64,000 nucleotides of DNA from Pseudogymnoascus destructans (lineage: Eukaryota; Ascomycota; Leotiomycetes; Thelebolales; Thelebolaceae), in the NCBI RefSeq assembly GCF_001641265.1, contig NW_020167531.1, positions 372,001 through 436,000 on the forward strand. Direction: 5' to 3'. Below are positions 52,101-61,812 of the stretch, in pieces. The notes beneath the pieces were generated by a model, which did not search any database, was not told where the DNA came from, and worked only from the letters and a program-made list of their open reading frames with translations. How positions within the stretch are numbered: position 1 is the stretch's first letter; each line of letters begins with the position of its first letter. A program made the translations under genes and the position numbers.

Positions 52101-52757
52101 ATCTGTCCAGGAATCTCTCTCCCGCGTCGACACAGCGGACGCCCACGAAGCGCGCCAAGCATTCTCAAGCTTCGACCAAGGCCCCCTCGAAGACGTGCCC
52201 GCTTTTGCACCTGAGGCATCCCTGGAGGCGTCACCGAGACGCAGCCTTGATAACGCTGCTGCTGCGGCCCCGACCGGGAAATCTCCAGCTGTATTGGCGG
52301 CGATAGAGAAGTTGGAGAAGAAGAACCAGGCTGCTGTGCTTACGAAGGCGCCCAAGACCCCCGCGGGGGTGGGTAAGGTAGAGGTGGGGGAGGAGGAGAA
52401 GACGGTCAGTCCGGTGGGGGATCGGTGGGCGCAGATTAGGAAGAATGCGGCGGAGAGGGCGGCAGCGAGGCATAGTGAGGATCAGAAGAGTGCGGGGACG
52501 GATGGGGATGGGGGGGAGACTAGTGGGGAGGAGAGTAAGTTTTATCCTGTTTGATTTACCCCGGTGTGTTTTGGAGGGGGAAAGGGAAAGGGGATTTTGG
52601 CTAACGTGTGTGATTTGTAGCGATTGAGAGCCGTGTCGCGAGGATCAAGGCTAGAGTCGCGGAGTTGACGGGGAATATGGAGAATGGCGCACCTACAGTC
52701 GACAGCCGACAGCCCTGCTCGTCGATAAAGGGTCCCTCCTCCGCCTCTCTCTCTTGA
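49127..52757 (+). CDS. MSB1: Msb1/Mug8-domain protein (cell polarity)
   Basis: Six exons: 49127-49322, 49424-49569, 49619-49712, 49768-49996, 50046-52534, 52621-52757; all phases close, 1096 aa. Introns of 49-101 nt have GT/AG ends. Residues about 40-430 form the Msb1/Mug8 domain (KPKWSDAWTRTSVEAEEVQELL, ALDVPFFLLPFRP, RLAGWWAFDH, HLFFAYLRSMSP, YPPMTPTLMLY). Msb1 in yeast acts with Cdc42/Rho and the Pkc1-Bni1 network at sites of polarised growth. The C-terminal 650 residues are disordered, Ala/Pro/Ser-rich, with Gln-rich and basic patches. The last exon is easily missed, since the previous frame runs 20 nt into the intron; it adds a helix (IESRVARIKARVAELTGNM). Confidence 0.92.
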
Positions 52758-54171
52758 GAGGGTTTATATATACGGAACACCTTCGCCTGTAACGAAGCCT
52801 ACTTTACATACCCACCACCGACCTCATAGTATATACGGCTGCGGGATTTTCTCACATACGTTTTTTCGTTGTTCGCAAGCAGACTATACCACTGCGCGCC
52901 ATCTACGACGACTACCGTTGTCATTGGATGAACAACATTCACATACACATACACACCGATCTCATTTCCTTTACTCCTGCGATACGGAAGTTTACCCTCT
53001 CGTCTTCATTTCATGATTGATACCTAGGCCTCCTTTCACCAGCGATCGTTTTCACATCTCTCTCTTTCTCTGCGTGTCGTGCCTTTTTGTTGTTAATACC
53101 AGAGTCTCTGTTTTCGTTTCTTTTTCATTTGCTTGATCTGTTTTTTTGTGGGGGTTGGGTGGTTTGTTGTATGGCTGGGGTGGGAAGATATGTTTTGAAG
53201 GGGGGGAGAACGGGGAGAGGAGGGAAAGCGCGGTGATGGGGAAGGAGGCTGTTGGGGGGGGGGGGCGGAAAGGGGGGGGTAGAGGAAGGAAATGAGGAGT
53301 ACGTAGGATAGAGATGAATAATTGAAGGTGGTGTAAATTGCTCTTGTCTCCTGTGTGTTTAGTAGTGAGATTATCTGAGTGGCTATAGTCGGGGCCGTGG
53401 TAAACCGGTCACAAGGAGAGAACTTTTGAAATCGATGCCCCTGAAAACAAAGGTCTGCAAACAATGAAGCAGGCGTCTAAAAGACGGGGCGTCTTAACTT
53501 GAGCTACGAAACAGCACAAACACTCAAACCACCATCTGCTAATAAATGGAGTGTGGGTTAAGTAACATTTAGAGATTAAGTTACGGACAGTCTTGGTATC
53601 TCAACACCTAAACCGGTATCACGTGTTTAATTAGGTAGCGAGTCGCGAGTGGCACAACATTCACTTGTAATCGCCTGAGGTGTTTCCAACGCACCTCGGG
53701 CGATTACAACAACAAGCCTCAAATCGCGTCTGCCCTCTTCATAACTACCAACAATGAACCACAATAGAAAGTCCCAACGATCACAATTTATCTCTATTGA
53801 GTTGGAACATTGTTTAATACGAAATGTTATAGTGAAAGTTATTCAACTCCCAACTCCTACCGCTTGGGATCGGCCTCGATTGGTGAGACTGAATAACTGT
53901 AGCTAACAAGATTACAAGAACGCATCCCTCATCCGCTCATGCTAACAGCTTCACTTATTACGGCCTAACAAATCTCCATGCAGGGTACAATTTTCAGGGC
54001 AGCATAATATGAGTGCGGTGCGACTGAACGACGGGGAAAAAGGGCGAGGTATGGATAGGCCTGCTCTCAATGTCTGTTTCTGTAGAAGCAAGTCGGATAG
54101 ATGTTTCATATACCGCACGTACTGTAGGGAACCTACACTTGCGAGTTGGCCTAATGAGGCAGGCAGACTTC
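52758..54171. other. 1.4-kb convergent spacer
   Basis: Between the end of MSB1 and the end of the 412-aa gene. It includes a G-rich tract (53181-53282, runs up to G11) and otherwise AT-rich sequence. No coding frame is convincing. Confidence 0.4.
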
Positions 54172-55410
54172 TTATTTAGCTTCTCTTGCCAAATTGGTAA
54201 TCCAGACCTTGCCGACACACGAGCTATTGAGAAGCTGTAGTATTTGACTAGAAGACGTGTATTGTTGACATGCCGTTTCGCCTCTGTCAAGCTTCCAAAT
54301 GACAAGCTCTGAACTATTCGTCATCTTTAAAACGACAGCATTATTTTGACGGCAGACAGGTCCAACAATCCATTGGTATGTCGTCAAATACGATAGGTTC
54401 TCAGGCGGGAAATCCTGGTGGCGGCAGCACCAAACCAACTCTCTCCACTGGTCTCCGAATATCTGTGTATGTGATGAAAGGATAGCATCAGGAATTGCAA
54501 TGCACATAATCCCAACTGGCACAATGTTCCCGTCGACGACCTGCTTAGCCCATCCTGCATCTTCAAATGCTACCTTCTCCTGTTTCGTAAGGTATAAGCC
54601 AGCTGTGCCAGCTGTGCTGAAGTCTGTTGGCGGGGTGCTAACGAGCCTTTGAAGGCTCAATGATCCATTAGGATTATTCAACTTCTCTAATCGTGCCACT
54701 GAGCCACCTTTATAAAACATTTGACACCCAGGAAGCTCAGATGGAGGCTCTCTTAGTTTCGTTGAAGACGATGGCCCAGCTTTAAAGATTCCACTCGATG
54801 GCTGACCTTTTCCCTTGCTATCCGAGCGTAGTTGAATTCCTGGGGTCCCAGGTTGTAGCCTCCCACTCATGTCTAGGTGTGATACTTTTCTCCCTATGCC
54901 CTTCGCAGGCGACTCGATGAACTTGTCGAGAGTTTGTAGGAATTCGAACCTCATCTCCATCATCCAAATAGCGGTTTCCTTAGCGGTTGACGTAAGACGC
55001 ATGTGTGACCAATCAGGATTTAATACCCTCGACTGGAAGTTGCTCGTGAGGCCGATTCGCTGCATTACCCCAGGCCAATCATCGGTCGGAAGATGCGCAT
55101 CTCCAGCTACGCTGTGTACATGCCTTCTGGCAAAACGAAGGATGTCTGCATTATCGGGATATTGTGCTTTGAAGGCAAGGAATTTGTCGTATATAATAGC
55201 GGCAGTTTCAGCGTTAAGCTCTAGAAACTCAAGTGTCTGGACACTGTCGATTTCATCCGGGATCTCGACGGTGGCCTGGGTATCGAATGAGTCGCGGGAC
55301 ATGTAGGATGCATTTGAGATCTTTCTAACACCGTTGGTTAGGTCGATGGCCTGCCCTCCTGATGCAAGTAGTGCCAACGACTGTTCAGACAGTATTATGG
55401 CTGGCGCCAT
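54172..55410 (-). CDS. 412-aa protein, function unknown (possible ART-like fold)
   Basis: Single frame, 412 aa, ATG in fair context (gcgccATGgc read as MAPAIILSEQSL). N-terminal half (1-170) is helical with acidic patches (EIDSVQTLEFLELNAETAAIIYDKF); a Ser/Lys linker (195-225) follows; the C-terminal half has MFYKGGS, then DFSTAGTAGLYLTKQEKVAFEDAGWA and GIMCIAIPDAIL. That YKGGS ... DFS-GLYLT ... A-x-WA spacing resembles the ADP-ribosyltransferase-like domains (DUF3990 type) of fungal proteins, but catalytic residues cannot be assigned, so this is an idea only. Cysteines near the C-terminus (WCCRHQ, GPVC, TACQQ, SSCVG) are notable. No signal peptide. Confidence 0.7.
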   Translation of the reverse strand: MAPAIILSEQSLALLASGGQAIDLTNGVRKISNASYMSRDSFDTQATVEIPDEIDSVQTLEFLELNAETAAIIYDKFLAFKAQYPDNADILRFARRHVHSVAGDAHLPTDDWPGVMQRIGLTSNFQSRVLNPDWSHMRLTSTAKETAIWMMEMRFEFLQTLDKFIESPAKGIGRKVSHLDMSGRLQPGTPGIQLRSDSKGKGQPSSGIFKAGPSSSTKLREPPSELPGCQMFYKGGSVARLEKLNNPNGSLSLQRLVSTPPTDFSTAGTAGLYLTKQEKVAFEDAGWAKQVVDGNIVPVGIMCIAIPDAILSSHTQIFGDQWRELVWCCRHQDFPPENLSYLTTYQWIVGPVCRQNNAVVLKMTNSSELVIWKLDRGETACQQYTSSSQILQLLNSSCVGKVWITNLAREAK

Positions 55411-55783
55411 GCTGGAATTTGTTTAGATGAGGGTGTTGATGTTATATCCTGGTGGTAATGGTAGAGTCAGGGGATTGTCTAGCCCTTCTGTGTGATAGAA
55501 GGGCTAGACAATCCCCTGACTCTACCATTACCCCCAACTTATTCAATCTCCCGCCCGAAAGTGCTCACAACCGGTACACACCGCATATATCAAATTTGGA
55601 AGAATTCGCACATGACTCTGACCTCTGAATTCAATTACCCGCGCAAACCCCACCCTGACGACGCATTTCACAGTCACTGTAAACGTATCACTCCAGAAAA
55701 GCCAGGACATAGATCAAAAATCCTATATTTCCATATATAAACCCCCCAACCAACTATCTACAACCCCCTCCCCCTACTCACTT
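55411..55783. other. divergent/convergent gap with a hairpin
   Basis: 373 bp upstream of the 412-aa gene and downstream of CCC2. Contains the perfect 36-bp inverted repeat listed separately; nothing else recognisable. Confidence 0.4.
55454..55532. repeat. perfect 36-bp inverted repeat, 7-nt loop
   Basis: Left arm 55454-55489 (GGTAATGGTAGAGTCAGGGG...), loop GTGTGAT, right arm 55497-55532, exact reverse complement over all 36 positions and ending abruptly at both sides. It lies 44 bp upstream of the start codon of the 412-aa gene. No target duplication or transposon ends were seen. Confidence 0.95.
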
Positions 55784-58700
55784 TCAAACAACCCCCCCCT
55801 CCTCCAACGTACTCAACAGCACATACCCTCCCTCCCCCCTCCTCCCTCCCCTCCCCCTAACAGCATCAACCCACTCCCCAATCCTTCCCCTAATCCCCCA
55901 CCCCCTCCCCTTCTTCACAATCCCCCCCTTATCACCCACCTCCATATCATCCATCCACCTTGGCCTCCTCCAGAACTTCAACAAAAGACTACTCCCCACC
56001 ACACTAACACTACTAGCCGCCATCGCCGCCCCCGCCGCCATCGGATGAAGATGCATCCCCCACGGCAGAAAAACCCCCATCGCAAACGGCAATCCGACGA
56101 GGTTATACCCACACGCCCACGCAAGATTGAGTTTAATCCTCCCAAAAATCCCCTTCGCCAAGGCAACCGCCCCGGGGACATCCATCATATCATTCGGTCG
56201 CATTAAGACGATATCCGCAGCCTCCATAGCGACGTCAGTGCCCGAGGCCATCGCGATCCCGATATCCGCCGTAGCGAGCGCGGGGGAATCATTGATCCCA
56301 TCCCCCACCATCGCCACGACCTCCCCGGCAGCCTGGAATTTCTTAATCAGCGCCTGTTTCTGATCCGGCGAGACGCCCGCATACACATGTTCGGCTGGAA
56401 TCCCGACGGCGCGCGCGACGGCCAGGGCGGTGGAGCGCTGATCACCCGTTACGATGGCGGTTTTGATGCGCATCCGATGCAGAGCGGCGACGGCGGCGGG
56501 GGCGGAGGGCTTGAGGGTGTCGGCGAGGCAGATGTGCCCGGCGTAGCGGCCGTCGATGGCGGTGAAGATGTTGGTTGTCCCTGAGGAGGTAGTCGGTTTA
56601 GAAGATGTGGTGGCGAGGGCGTTGATGTCTTCCGAGGATGTGATTGCGGATTTCGGCACTTCTACGTTGTGGAAGCGGAGGAAGCGGACCGAGCCGATGA
56701 GCACGCGGTAACGGGTGCGAGAGGCTGAGGCGGGCTCGACGAGGGCGTTGATCCCGAGTCCGACGACGGGCTGGAAGTCCCCGATGGAGCCGTCGAGGGC
56801 GTCTGCGGGGCCGAGCTGGAGGGATGTCTTCGCAGCGCTGACGATGGCTTTTCCGATGGGGTGTTCGCTGCCCATTTCGGCGAGGCCGATAGCGGACCAC
56901 CACAGCTTCTTACGTGCGTCGGTACTGTCCCAGTCGGGGACGAGTTTAGCTTCCGCGACGCTCATCTTGCCCATCGTCAGGGTCCCGGTCTTATCGAGTA
57001 CGACCTGTGTGATGGTGGTGGCTGTCTCGAGGGCCCCGCCGCCTTTGACGAGGATTCCGCGCCCGGCGCCCACGCCGGTGCCGACCATGACAGCGGTGGG
57101 TGTTGCGAGGCCGAGGGCGCAGGGGCAGGCGAAGACGATTACGGATATGCATAGCTTGACGCAGACCATGAGTCTGCCGCCGCTGGCCTCGTCGAGGAAG
57201 ACCTTGGGTGGGTCGAGCATGACGTGGCTCAGGATCATCCAGACGGAGAATGTCAATATGCCGAGGACCAAGATGGTAGGCACGAAGTACCCAGCGATGG
57301 TATCTGCTAGTCGCTGGATGGGCGCGCGGCTCGTTTGAGCGCTCTGTACCAACTTCACGATTTGACTTAATTGAGTGTCTCGTCCGGCCTTGGTGACCCT
57401 GAAGTCCACTCTTCCGGCGCCATTGACGGTACCAGCGCTCAGCATGCTGCCCTTCGACTTTTGAATCGGCATGGCCTCACCAGTTACCATGCTCTCATCG
57501 ACATAAGTCTCGCCGTTGGTGACGACCCCATCAGCCGGAATCTTGTCTCCAGGGCGAAGAATAACAACATCGCCCATTTCGAGAAGCTCAGTGGGGATAA
57601 CTTTCTCCTCTGACGCAGTGCTATCTGCGGACTCTTCATTCCTGTCTTTGCTCCAGTTTTCCGCCGCCTTCTCTGCTGCGACCGGGTCGGCGTAGATAGT
57701 CGCCATTGACGGCGCAAGCGACATGAGCTTCGACAGCGCTTTCGAGGTCTGGCCCTTCGCCCTGTTCTCCAGAAATCGGCCGAGAGAAATAAAGGTGAAA
57801 AGCATAGTACTGGTGTCAAACAGCACACTCGGGCGAGTGTGAGGAGGATACAAGACCGAGACGAGCATTGCAGCAACACTGAAGATGAATGCGGCAGAAG
57901 TTCCCATAACCACCAATAAATCCATAGTGGGAGCTTTATGCTTCAGCCCCTTGTAAGCCGAAACATAAAAGCGCTTCCCGATGCCGAATTGCACCGGGAC
58001 AGTTAGAATCAAGCAGATAACGTCGCCAAGATAGAGGCCTGGGAAGAAGAGCAGGATCCTGCCAAAGTCGATGGGTTTGAGGAACATAGGAATGATCATG
58101 CTGATTAAGAATACTGGGCTTGCAAAGGCCAGGGATGTCCTGAAGGCGCTGCGCCATTCGGCGATTTCCTTCGTCTTGGCGAGGGACTCCAGTTGTGCGT
58201 TGTTATCGTCGTTGTCGGCTACGAGCGCATTGAAACCGAGAGACTCGATTTTCTCAACCAGTGCTCGCAAACCTGCAATGCGTGGCTTGTGGTTGACAGT
58301 AAGCCGCGAGTTAGATAAGCTAACTGACGCAGACGTGACTCCAGGCATCGCACGTAACGCAGACTCCAGCCCATTTGCCGCAGCTGCATCTCTTAGCCCA
58401 AAGACCTTGAACTGACTTGATATGGCATTGGATTGCTCTGAAGTTCCCGTAGTCGTTGACAATATCCTAGCATCGAAGCCCCTATCTTCAATAATCTCTG
58501 CAATCTTCTCCGGCGACAACTTTGCCGGATCGTGGACGATAACGGCACGTTCAGCCAGTAAACTGATATTGAGCTGAACGAGCCCCTCAAGGTCCTGGAA
58601 TCCGCCTTCCACAGCTGATGTGCACGCGCCGCAGGTCATTCCTTGAACCTCCACCGTTGTCGTCGCGACCTGGGTCTCGTTGGCACTGTGCGCTTGTGCA

Positions 58701-59302
58701 TGCTTCGGAGTCGACAGTTGGCTGTCAATAATCGTAGCCCCAAAGCCCCTATCCTCGATAGTTTCTGCAATTTGTGCTGCGCTTAATATCGTCGCATCGT
58801 GCTCGATAACCGCGCGTTCCGCTAATAATGATATACTGAAGTGCTTCACCCCCGGGACATCTGTGAAGCCCCCCTCGACAGCTGACGTACACGCACCGCA
58901 GGTCATGCCTTCCACCGCAATTGTAGTCGTTGTAATCTGCGCGCCAACTTCGCTCTCGTCTATCGAGTCGTATGGGGGGGCCTTGTCGTACGTGGGCGTT
59001 CTTACATCCGTCGTCAAGACTTCCGCATCGAAGCCGCGGTCCTCAATAGCCTCTGCAATTTGCTCCGCTGATGTTTTCGACGGGTCGTGGTTCACCACGA
59101 CCCTCTCCATGATGAGGCTGACGGAGACGCTCTGGACGCCGGGTAGCCCCTCTACCCCGGCTTCGACTGCAGATGTGCATGCGCCGCATGTCATACCCCC
59201 GCACCGGAGCGTGGTGACGGCGAGCTGTGGAGGTGCGGCGAAGAGGGTCTCGACAGTGTCGTCGGTGTCGTCGGATGCGACGGGAGTGTATGTGGGAGCC
59301 AT
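55784..59302 (-). CDS. CCC2: copper-transporting P1B-type ATPase (Ccc2-like)
   Basis: 1172 aa, no intron. It pumps Cu(I) into the Golgi lumen for copper enzymes such as multicopper ferroxidases and laccases, receiving copper from an Atx1-type chaperone. Three heavy-metal domains with GMTCGACTSAVE (C39/C42, C135/C138, C224/C227) are followed by a fourth HMA-like domain (about 296-362) whose copper motif is lost (GLRDAAAANGLE). Core features: actuator TGEA at 607-610, intramembrane CPC at 726-728, phosphorylation site D770 in DKTGT, nucleotide-binding SEHPIGKAI, and GDGIND at 1000-1005. Eight hydrophobic segments are consistent. The N-terminus is slightly longer than in yeast Ccc2, which has two metal domains. 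The tail ends LSTLEEGGVV. Confidence 0.95.
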   Translation of the reverse strand: MAPTYTPVASDDTDDTVETLFAAPPQLAVTTLRCGGMTCGACTSAVEAGVEGLPGVQSVSVSLIMERVVVNHDPSKTSAEQIAEAIEDRGFDAEVLTTDVRTPTYDKAPPYDSIDESEVGAQITTTTIAVEGMTCGACTSAVEGGFTDVPGVKHFSISLLAERAVIEHDATILSAAQIAETIEDRGFGATIIDSQLSTPKHAQAHSANETQVATTTVEVQGMTCGACTSAVEGGFQDLEGLVQLNISLLAERAVIVHDPAKLSPEKIAEIIEDRGFDARILSTTTGTSEQSNAISSQFKVFGLRDAAAANGLESALRAMPGVTSASVSLSNSRLTVNHKPRIAGLRALVEKIESLGFNALVADNDDNNAQLESLAKTKEIAEWRSAFRTSLAFASPVFLISMIIPMFLKPIDFGRILLFFPGLYLGDVICLILTVPVQFGIGKRFYVSAYKGLKHKAPTMDLLVVMGTSAAFIFSVAAMLVSVLYPPHTRPSVLFDTSTMLFTFISLGRFLENRAKGQTSKALSKLMSLAPSMATIYADPVAAEKAAENWSKDRNEESADSTASEEKVIPTELLEMGDVVILRPGDKIPADGVVTNGETYVDESMVTGEAMPIQKSKGSMLSAGTVNGAGRVDFRVTKAGRDTQLSQIVKLVQSAQTSRAPIQRLADTIAGYFVPTILVLGILTFSVWMILSHVMLDPPKVFLDEASGGRLMVCVKLCISVIVFACPCALGLATPTAVMVGTGVGAGRGILVKGGGALETATTITQVVLDKTGTLTMGKMSVAEAKLVPDWDSTDARKKLWWSAIGLAEMGSEHPIGKAIVSAAKTSLQLGPADALDGSIGDFQPVVGLGINALVEPASASRTRYRVLIGSVRFLRFHNVEVPKSAITSSEDINALATTSSKPTTSSGTTNIFTAIDGRYAGHICLADTLKPSAPAAVAALHRMRIKTAIVTGDQRSTALAVARAVGIPAEHVYAGVSPDQKQALIKKFQAAGEVVAMVGDGINDSPALATADIGIAMASGTDVAMEAADIVLMRPNDMMDVPGAVALAKGIFGRIKLNLAWACGYNLVGLPFAMGVFLPWGMHLHPMAAGAAMAASSVSVVGSSLLLKFWRRPRWMDDMEVGDKGGIVKKGRGWGIRGRIGEWVDAVRGRGGRRGEGGYVLLSTLEEGGVV

Positions 59303-59668
59303 GGTGGCAGGGTATTCGGGGTATGTTCGCTCGCAATGTGTTGTGTGTCCGTGGTGGACTGGGTATTGTTATTTTTGGTTAATTACTAGAAGAAAGGTCA
59401 GAGAGGTCATTCTTGGGCTTCCTGCCACGAAGCGCATTGTGATTCAGTTCAGCTCGGAACTGGAGGTGGGATGTCTCACAATTCTATAGCGACCGGTGGT
59501 CTAGGCAGAAGGCCAGCTCCTGTAGTGATGCCAATAGTCTGTACAGGTATCCTTCCAGATCTATACCATCATATCATCGGAGTGGAAAGACAAGAGGGAA
59601 TTGATGGTGGGCGAGGAGAGGAGTTGGAGTGGACACTTGGTTGTTTGGTTGCTTGGTTGCTTGTTGGG

Positions 59669-59704
59669 GGTGTGGGGGGGGGGGTGGGGGGGGCGGTGGG
59701 GGGG
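59669..59704 (+). repeat. G-run cluster
   Basis: Several runs of 7-10 G separated by single T or C, able in principle to form a quadruplex, 370 bp from the CCC2 start. Confidence 0.75.
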
Positions 59705-59903
59705 ACTTTTTAGCACTGGGCACTTGGCCTGGTACAACTGGATCTTCAGTAGGGAGTAAGCAAGGTTAGTTGGGGTACACGCGTCGGGGGTACTAACCAG
59801 GCTAAAATGGTGTGCGATGGTACTTGAAACGAGGTAGCAGGGTTAGAGAGTGGACGGGTACGATCAACCATTGCGTGGCGTACAGGACTAGTGGATAAAG
59901 CGA

Positions 59904-59968
59904 GGAATTAGGAATTAGGAAGTTGGAATTAGGAAGTTGGAATTAGGAAGTTGGAATTAGGAAGTTGG
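59904..59968 (+). repeat. 14-bp tandem repeat, unit GAATTAGGAAGTTG
   Basis: About four and a half copies, nearly perfect. Confidence 0.9.
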
Positions 59969-60161
59969 CTTAGGAGTGTCGAGCTATAGGAATTATGAAG
60001 TCTCTAGTTAGCGGTCTAGAGAGGCATAGGTGGCTGCTCATCCTATACTCTTTTTGAACGGCATCTCAGGAAGTGACGATGGATGTCGACATAGTGCTGT
60101 AGTGCTGTATGTAACTTATACTACAATAATAAGCAATAAGCAAACTCTCCGTACTCCGTAG

Positions 60162-60300
60162 CCACTAACTTAACGTACTCTAGCCACTAACTCTAGCCAC
60201 TAACTCTACAGTAGCCACTAACTTACCCACTAACTCTAGCCACTAACTTACCCACTAACTCTAGCCACTAACGTACTCTAGCCACTCTAACCACTAACTT
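60162..60300 (+). repeat. variable 12-14-bp repeat, CCACTAACTCTAG family
   Basis: About ten units built from CCACTAAC joined to TCTAG, TTACC or GTACTCTAG. Irregular spacing suggests replication slippage within a minisatellite. Confidence 0.85.
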
Positions 60301-60464
60301 TCTCCTTCGCCCTGAGACTTCCGACCAACCCTCAAACACCCAAACACCACACCACACCACAAACGCCAAACAACCTTGTTTCTTGTTTCGACTTCGTTTC
60401 TCACTGTTTCGACTTGCCAAGTCCGATCGAGCTCAGCATCCTTCATCTGAACTTCTTCTTCGAC

Positions 60465-60495
<31 letters not shown>

Positions 60496-60584
60496 CTGGA
60501 ACGGACCTGGATGGAGCTACCTGGAGCTACCCCCTCCATCACCACCACCACTGATCCATCCACAACCACAACCACCCAGCCACC

Positions 60585-61563
60585 ATGGAGCAAACCAAAG
60601 CCCTGAACGCTCTCGAGGTACATCACCCCAGCCAGCATTTCCCCATTTCCCCATCTCCCCACCTCCCCCCCTTAACCCCCAGCTAACAGCCCACCGCAGC
60701 CCTTCCTCGCCCTCTCCAAATCCGCCACCTCCCCCACCGCCGCAATCGACCTCATCCAGCGCGCCACCTCTGCCCCAAACACCTTCATCTTCTCGCCCCT
60801 CCTCTCCACGCCCCCCATCCAAGCCCTCCGCTCCTCCCCCGCCACGGCCCCGCACTTCCAGCTCCTCACCCATTTTTGTTATGGCACCTACAACGACTAT
60901 ACTTCTTCCGCGGATACGCTGCCGCCTTTGACGCCGGTCCAGGTGCAGAAGTTGCGTCAGCTCTCGCTGCTTACGCATGCGCGCGATCCGAAGAATCTGG
61001 CCTATGCCAGGTTGATCGAGCTCCTGGGATTCAGTGATGCACGCGAGCTGGAGACTCTTGTTACGACTGCTATCTATGAAGGGCTGTTGAGCGCTACGCT
61101 GAATCCGCATGATGGGCTCGTAGCAGTGTCATCTGTAGCACCGCTGCGGGATGTCGAGCCGGCACAGATACCAGTGTTGATCGACACGCTGGAGGAGTGG
61201 GCAGGGCGGTGCAGCGCCGCACTGGAGGGCCTAGAGAAACAAGTTGCGAGCATCAAGGCTGGGGCGTTGAGGAGGCATAAGGAAGAGGTTGAGTGGGAGG
61301 GATATGTAGGGGGGTTGGTCGAGAAGGGGGATGAGGCTGGTGAGGCGAAGGGAGAGAGGCCCCATGGGAGGAGGGTTGGGAGGGGCGGTAAGGCGCCCCG
61401 TGCGAAGAGGGGGTTTATGGGGTTTGGGGAGGGGAGTGGGAGGGCGAGGGGGGGAGATATGGATGTTGATATGGAGGATGAGGATTGGGAGTTGAGAGAG
61501 GGAGCGGGCTCGAGGTCGCAGAAGAAGAGGGGACGGGGGAGAGGGGGGATGCTTGGTCGCTAG
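60585..61563 (+). CDS. CSN7: COP9 signalosome subunit 7
   Basis: Two exons, 60585-60617 and 60700-61563, phase 0, 82-nt intron (GTACAT...CGCAG); 298 aa. The first exon is only 11 codons (MEQTKALNALE) and is followed directly by PFLALSKSATSPTAAIDLIQRA. The PCI domain (about 50-185) is clear: LTPVQVQKLRQLSLLTHA, YARLIELLGFSDARELETLVTTAIYEGLL. Subunit 7 is one of the scaffold subunits of the COP9 complex, which removes Nedd8 from cullins; in filamentous fungi the complex affects development and light response. The C-terminus is Gly/Arg-rich and ends in KKRGRGRGG. A (GAC)n run lies about 90 bp upstream of the start. Confidence 0.93.
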
Positions 61564-61812
61564 TGATAGGGAGGGAAGGGGGCGTTTTGCCGGGGGGGGG
61601 GGGGGGGGGGGGGTTGATATGTAAATTTTGCCAGGAGTCCAGATTCAGAGTGACGGGAAAAGAATCCGATGAGAAATACAAACATTTTATATCTATAATG
61701 TATTGCTACTGAACGCCATTGACACGGAAAGCCACAGGTAACGTAGGTCGTGGCGTAACGGGACGGATGCCACCAAATCGGAGTAGTCACCTAACACACC
61801 TATCAATCAATT
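61564..61812. other. spacer with (G)22 tract
   Basis: 249 bp downstream of CSN7, with an uninterrupted run of about 22 G at 61592-61613. Nothing else seen. Confidence 0.5.

Larger units (their letters stand above)
59303..60584. other. 1.3-kb promoter region CCC2 / CSN7 with several minisatellites
   Basis: Divergent start codons at both ends. Contains a G-rich tract (59669-59701), a 14-bp repeat (59904-59968), a CCACTAACTCTAG array (60162-60300) and a (GAC)n run (60461-60495). No gene. A frame at 60294-60662 is created by these repeats. Confidence 0.4.

Noticed and set aside
51159..52158. Minus-strand frames of 207-232 codons opposite MSB1
   Set aside because: Shadow frames of the Ala/Pro-rich MSB1 tail, without domains.
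53470..53520. Possible tRNA-like arms (GCGTC...GACGG, GGGCGTC)
   Set aside because: No T-loop GTTCRA box or acceptor stem could be matched. I found no convincing tRNA or rRNA gene in the window.
59669..61613. CRISPR-like or phage-type repeats among the minisatellites
   Set aside because: Units are contiguous with no unique spacers, and the organism is a fungus.
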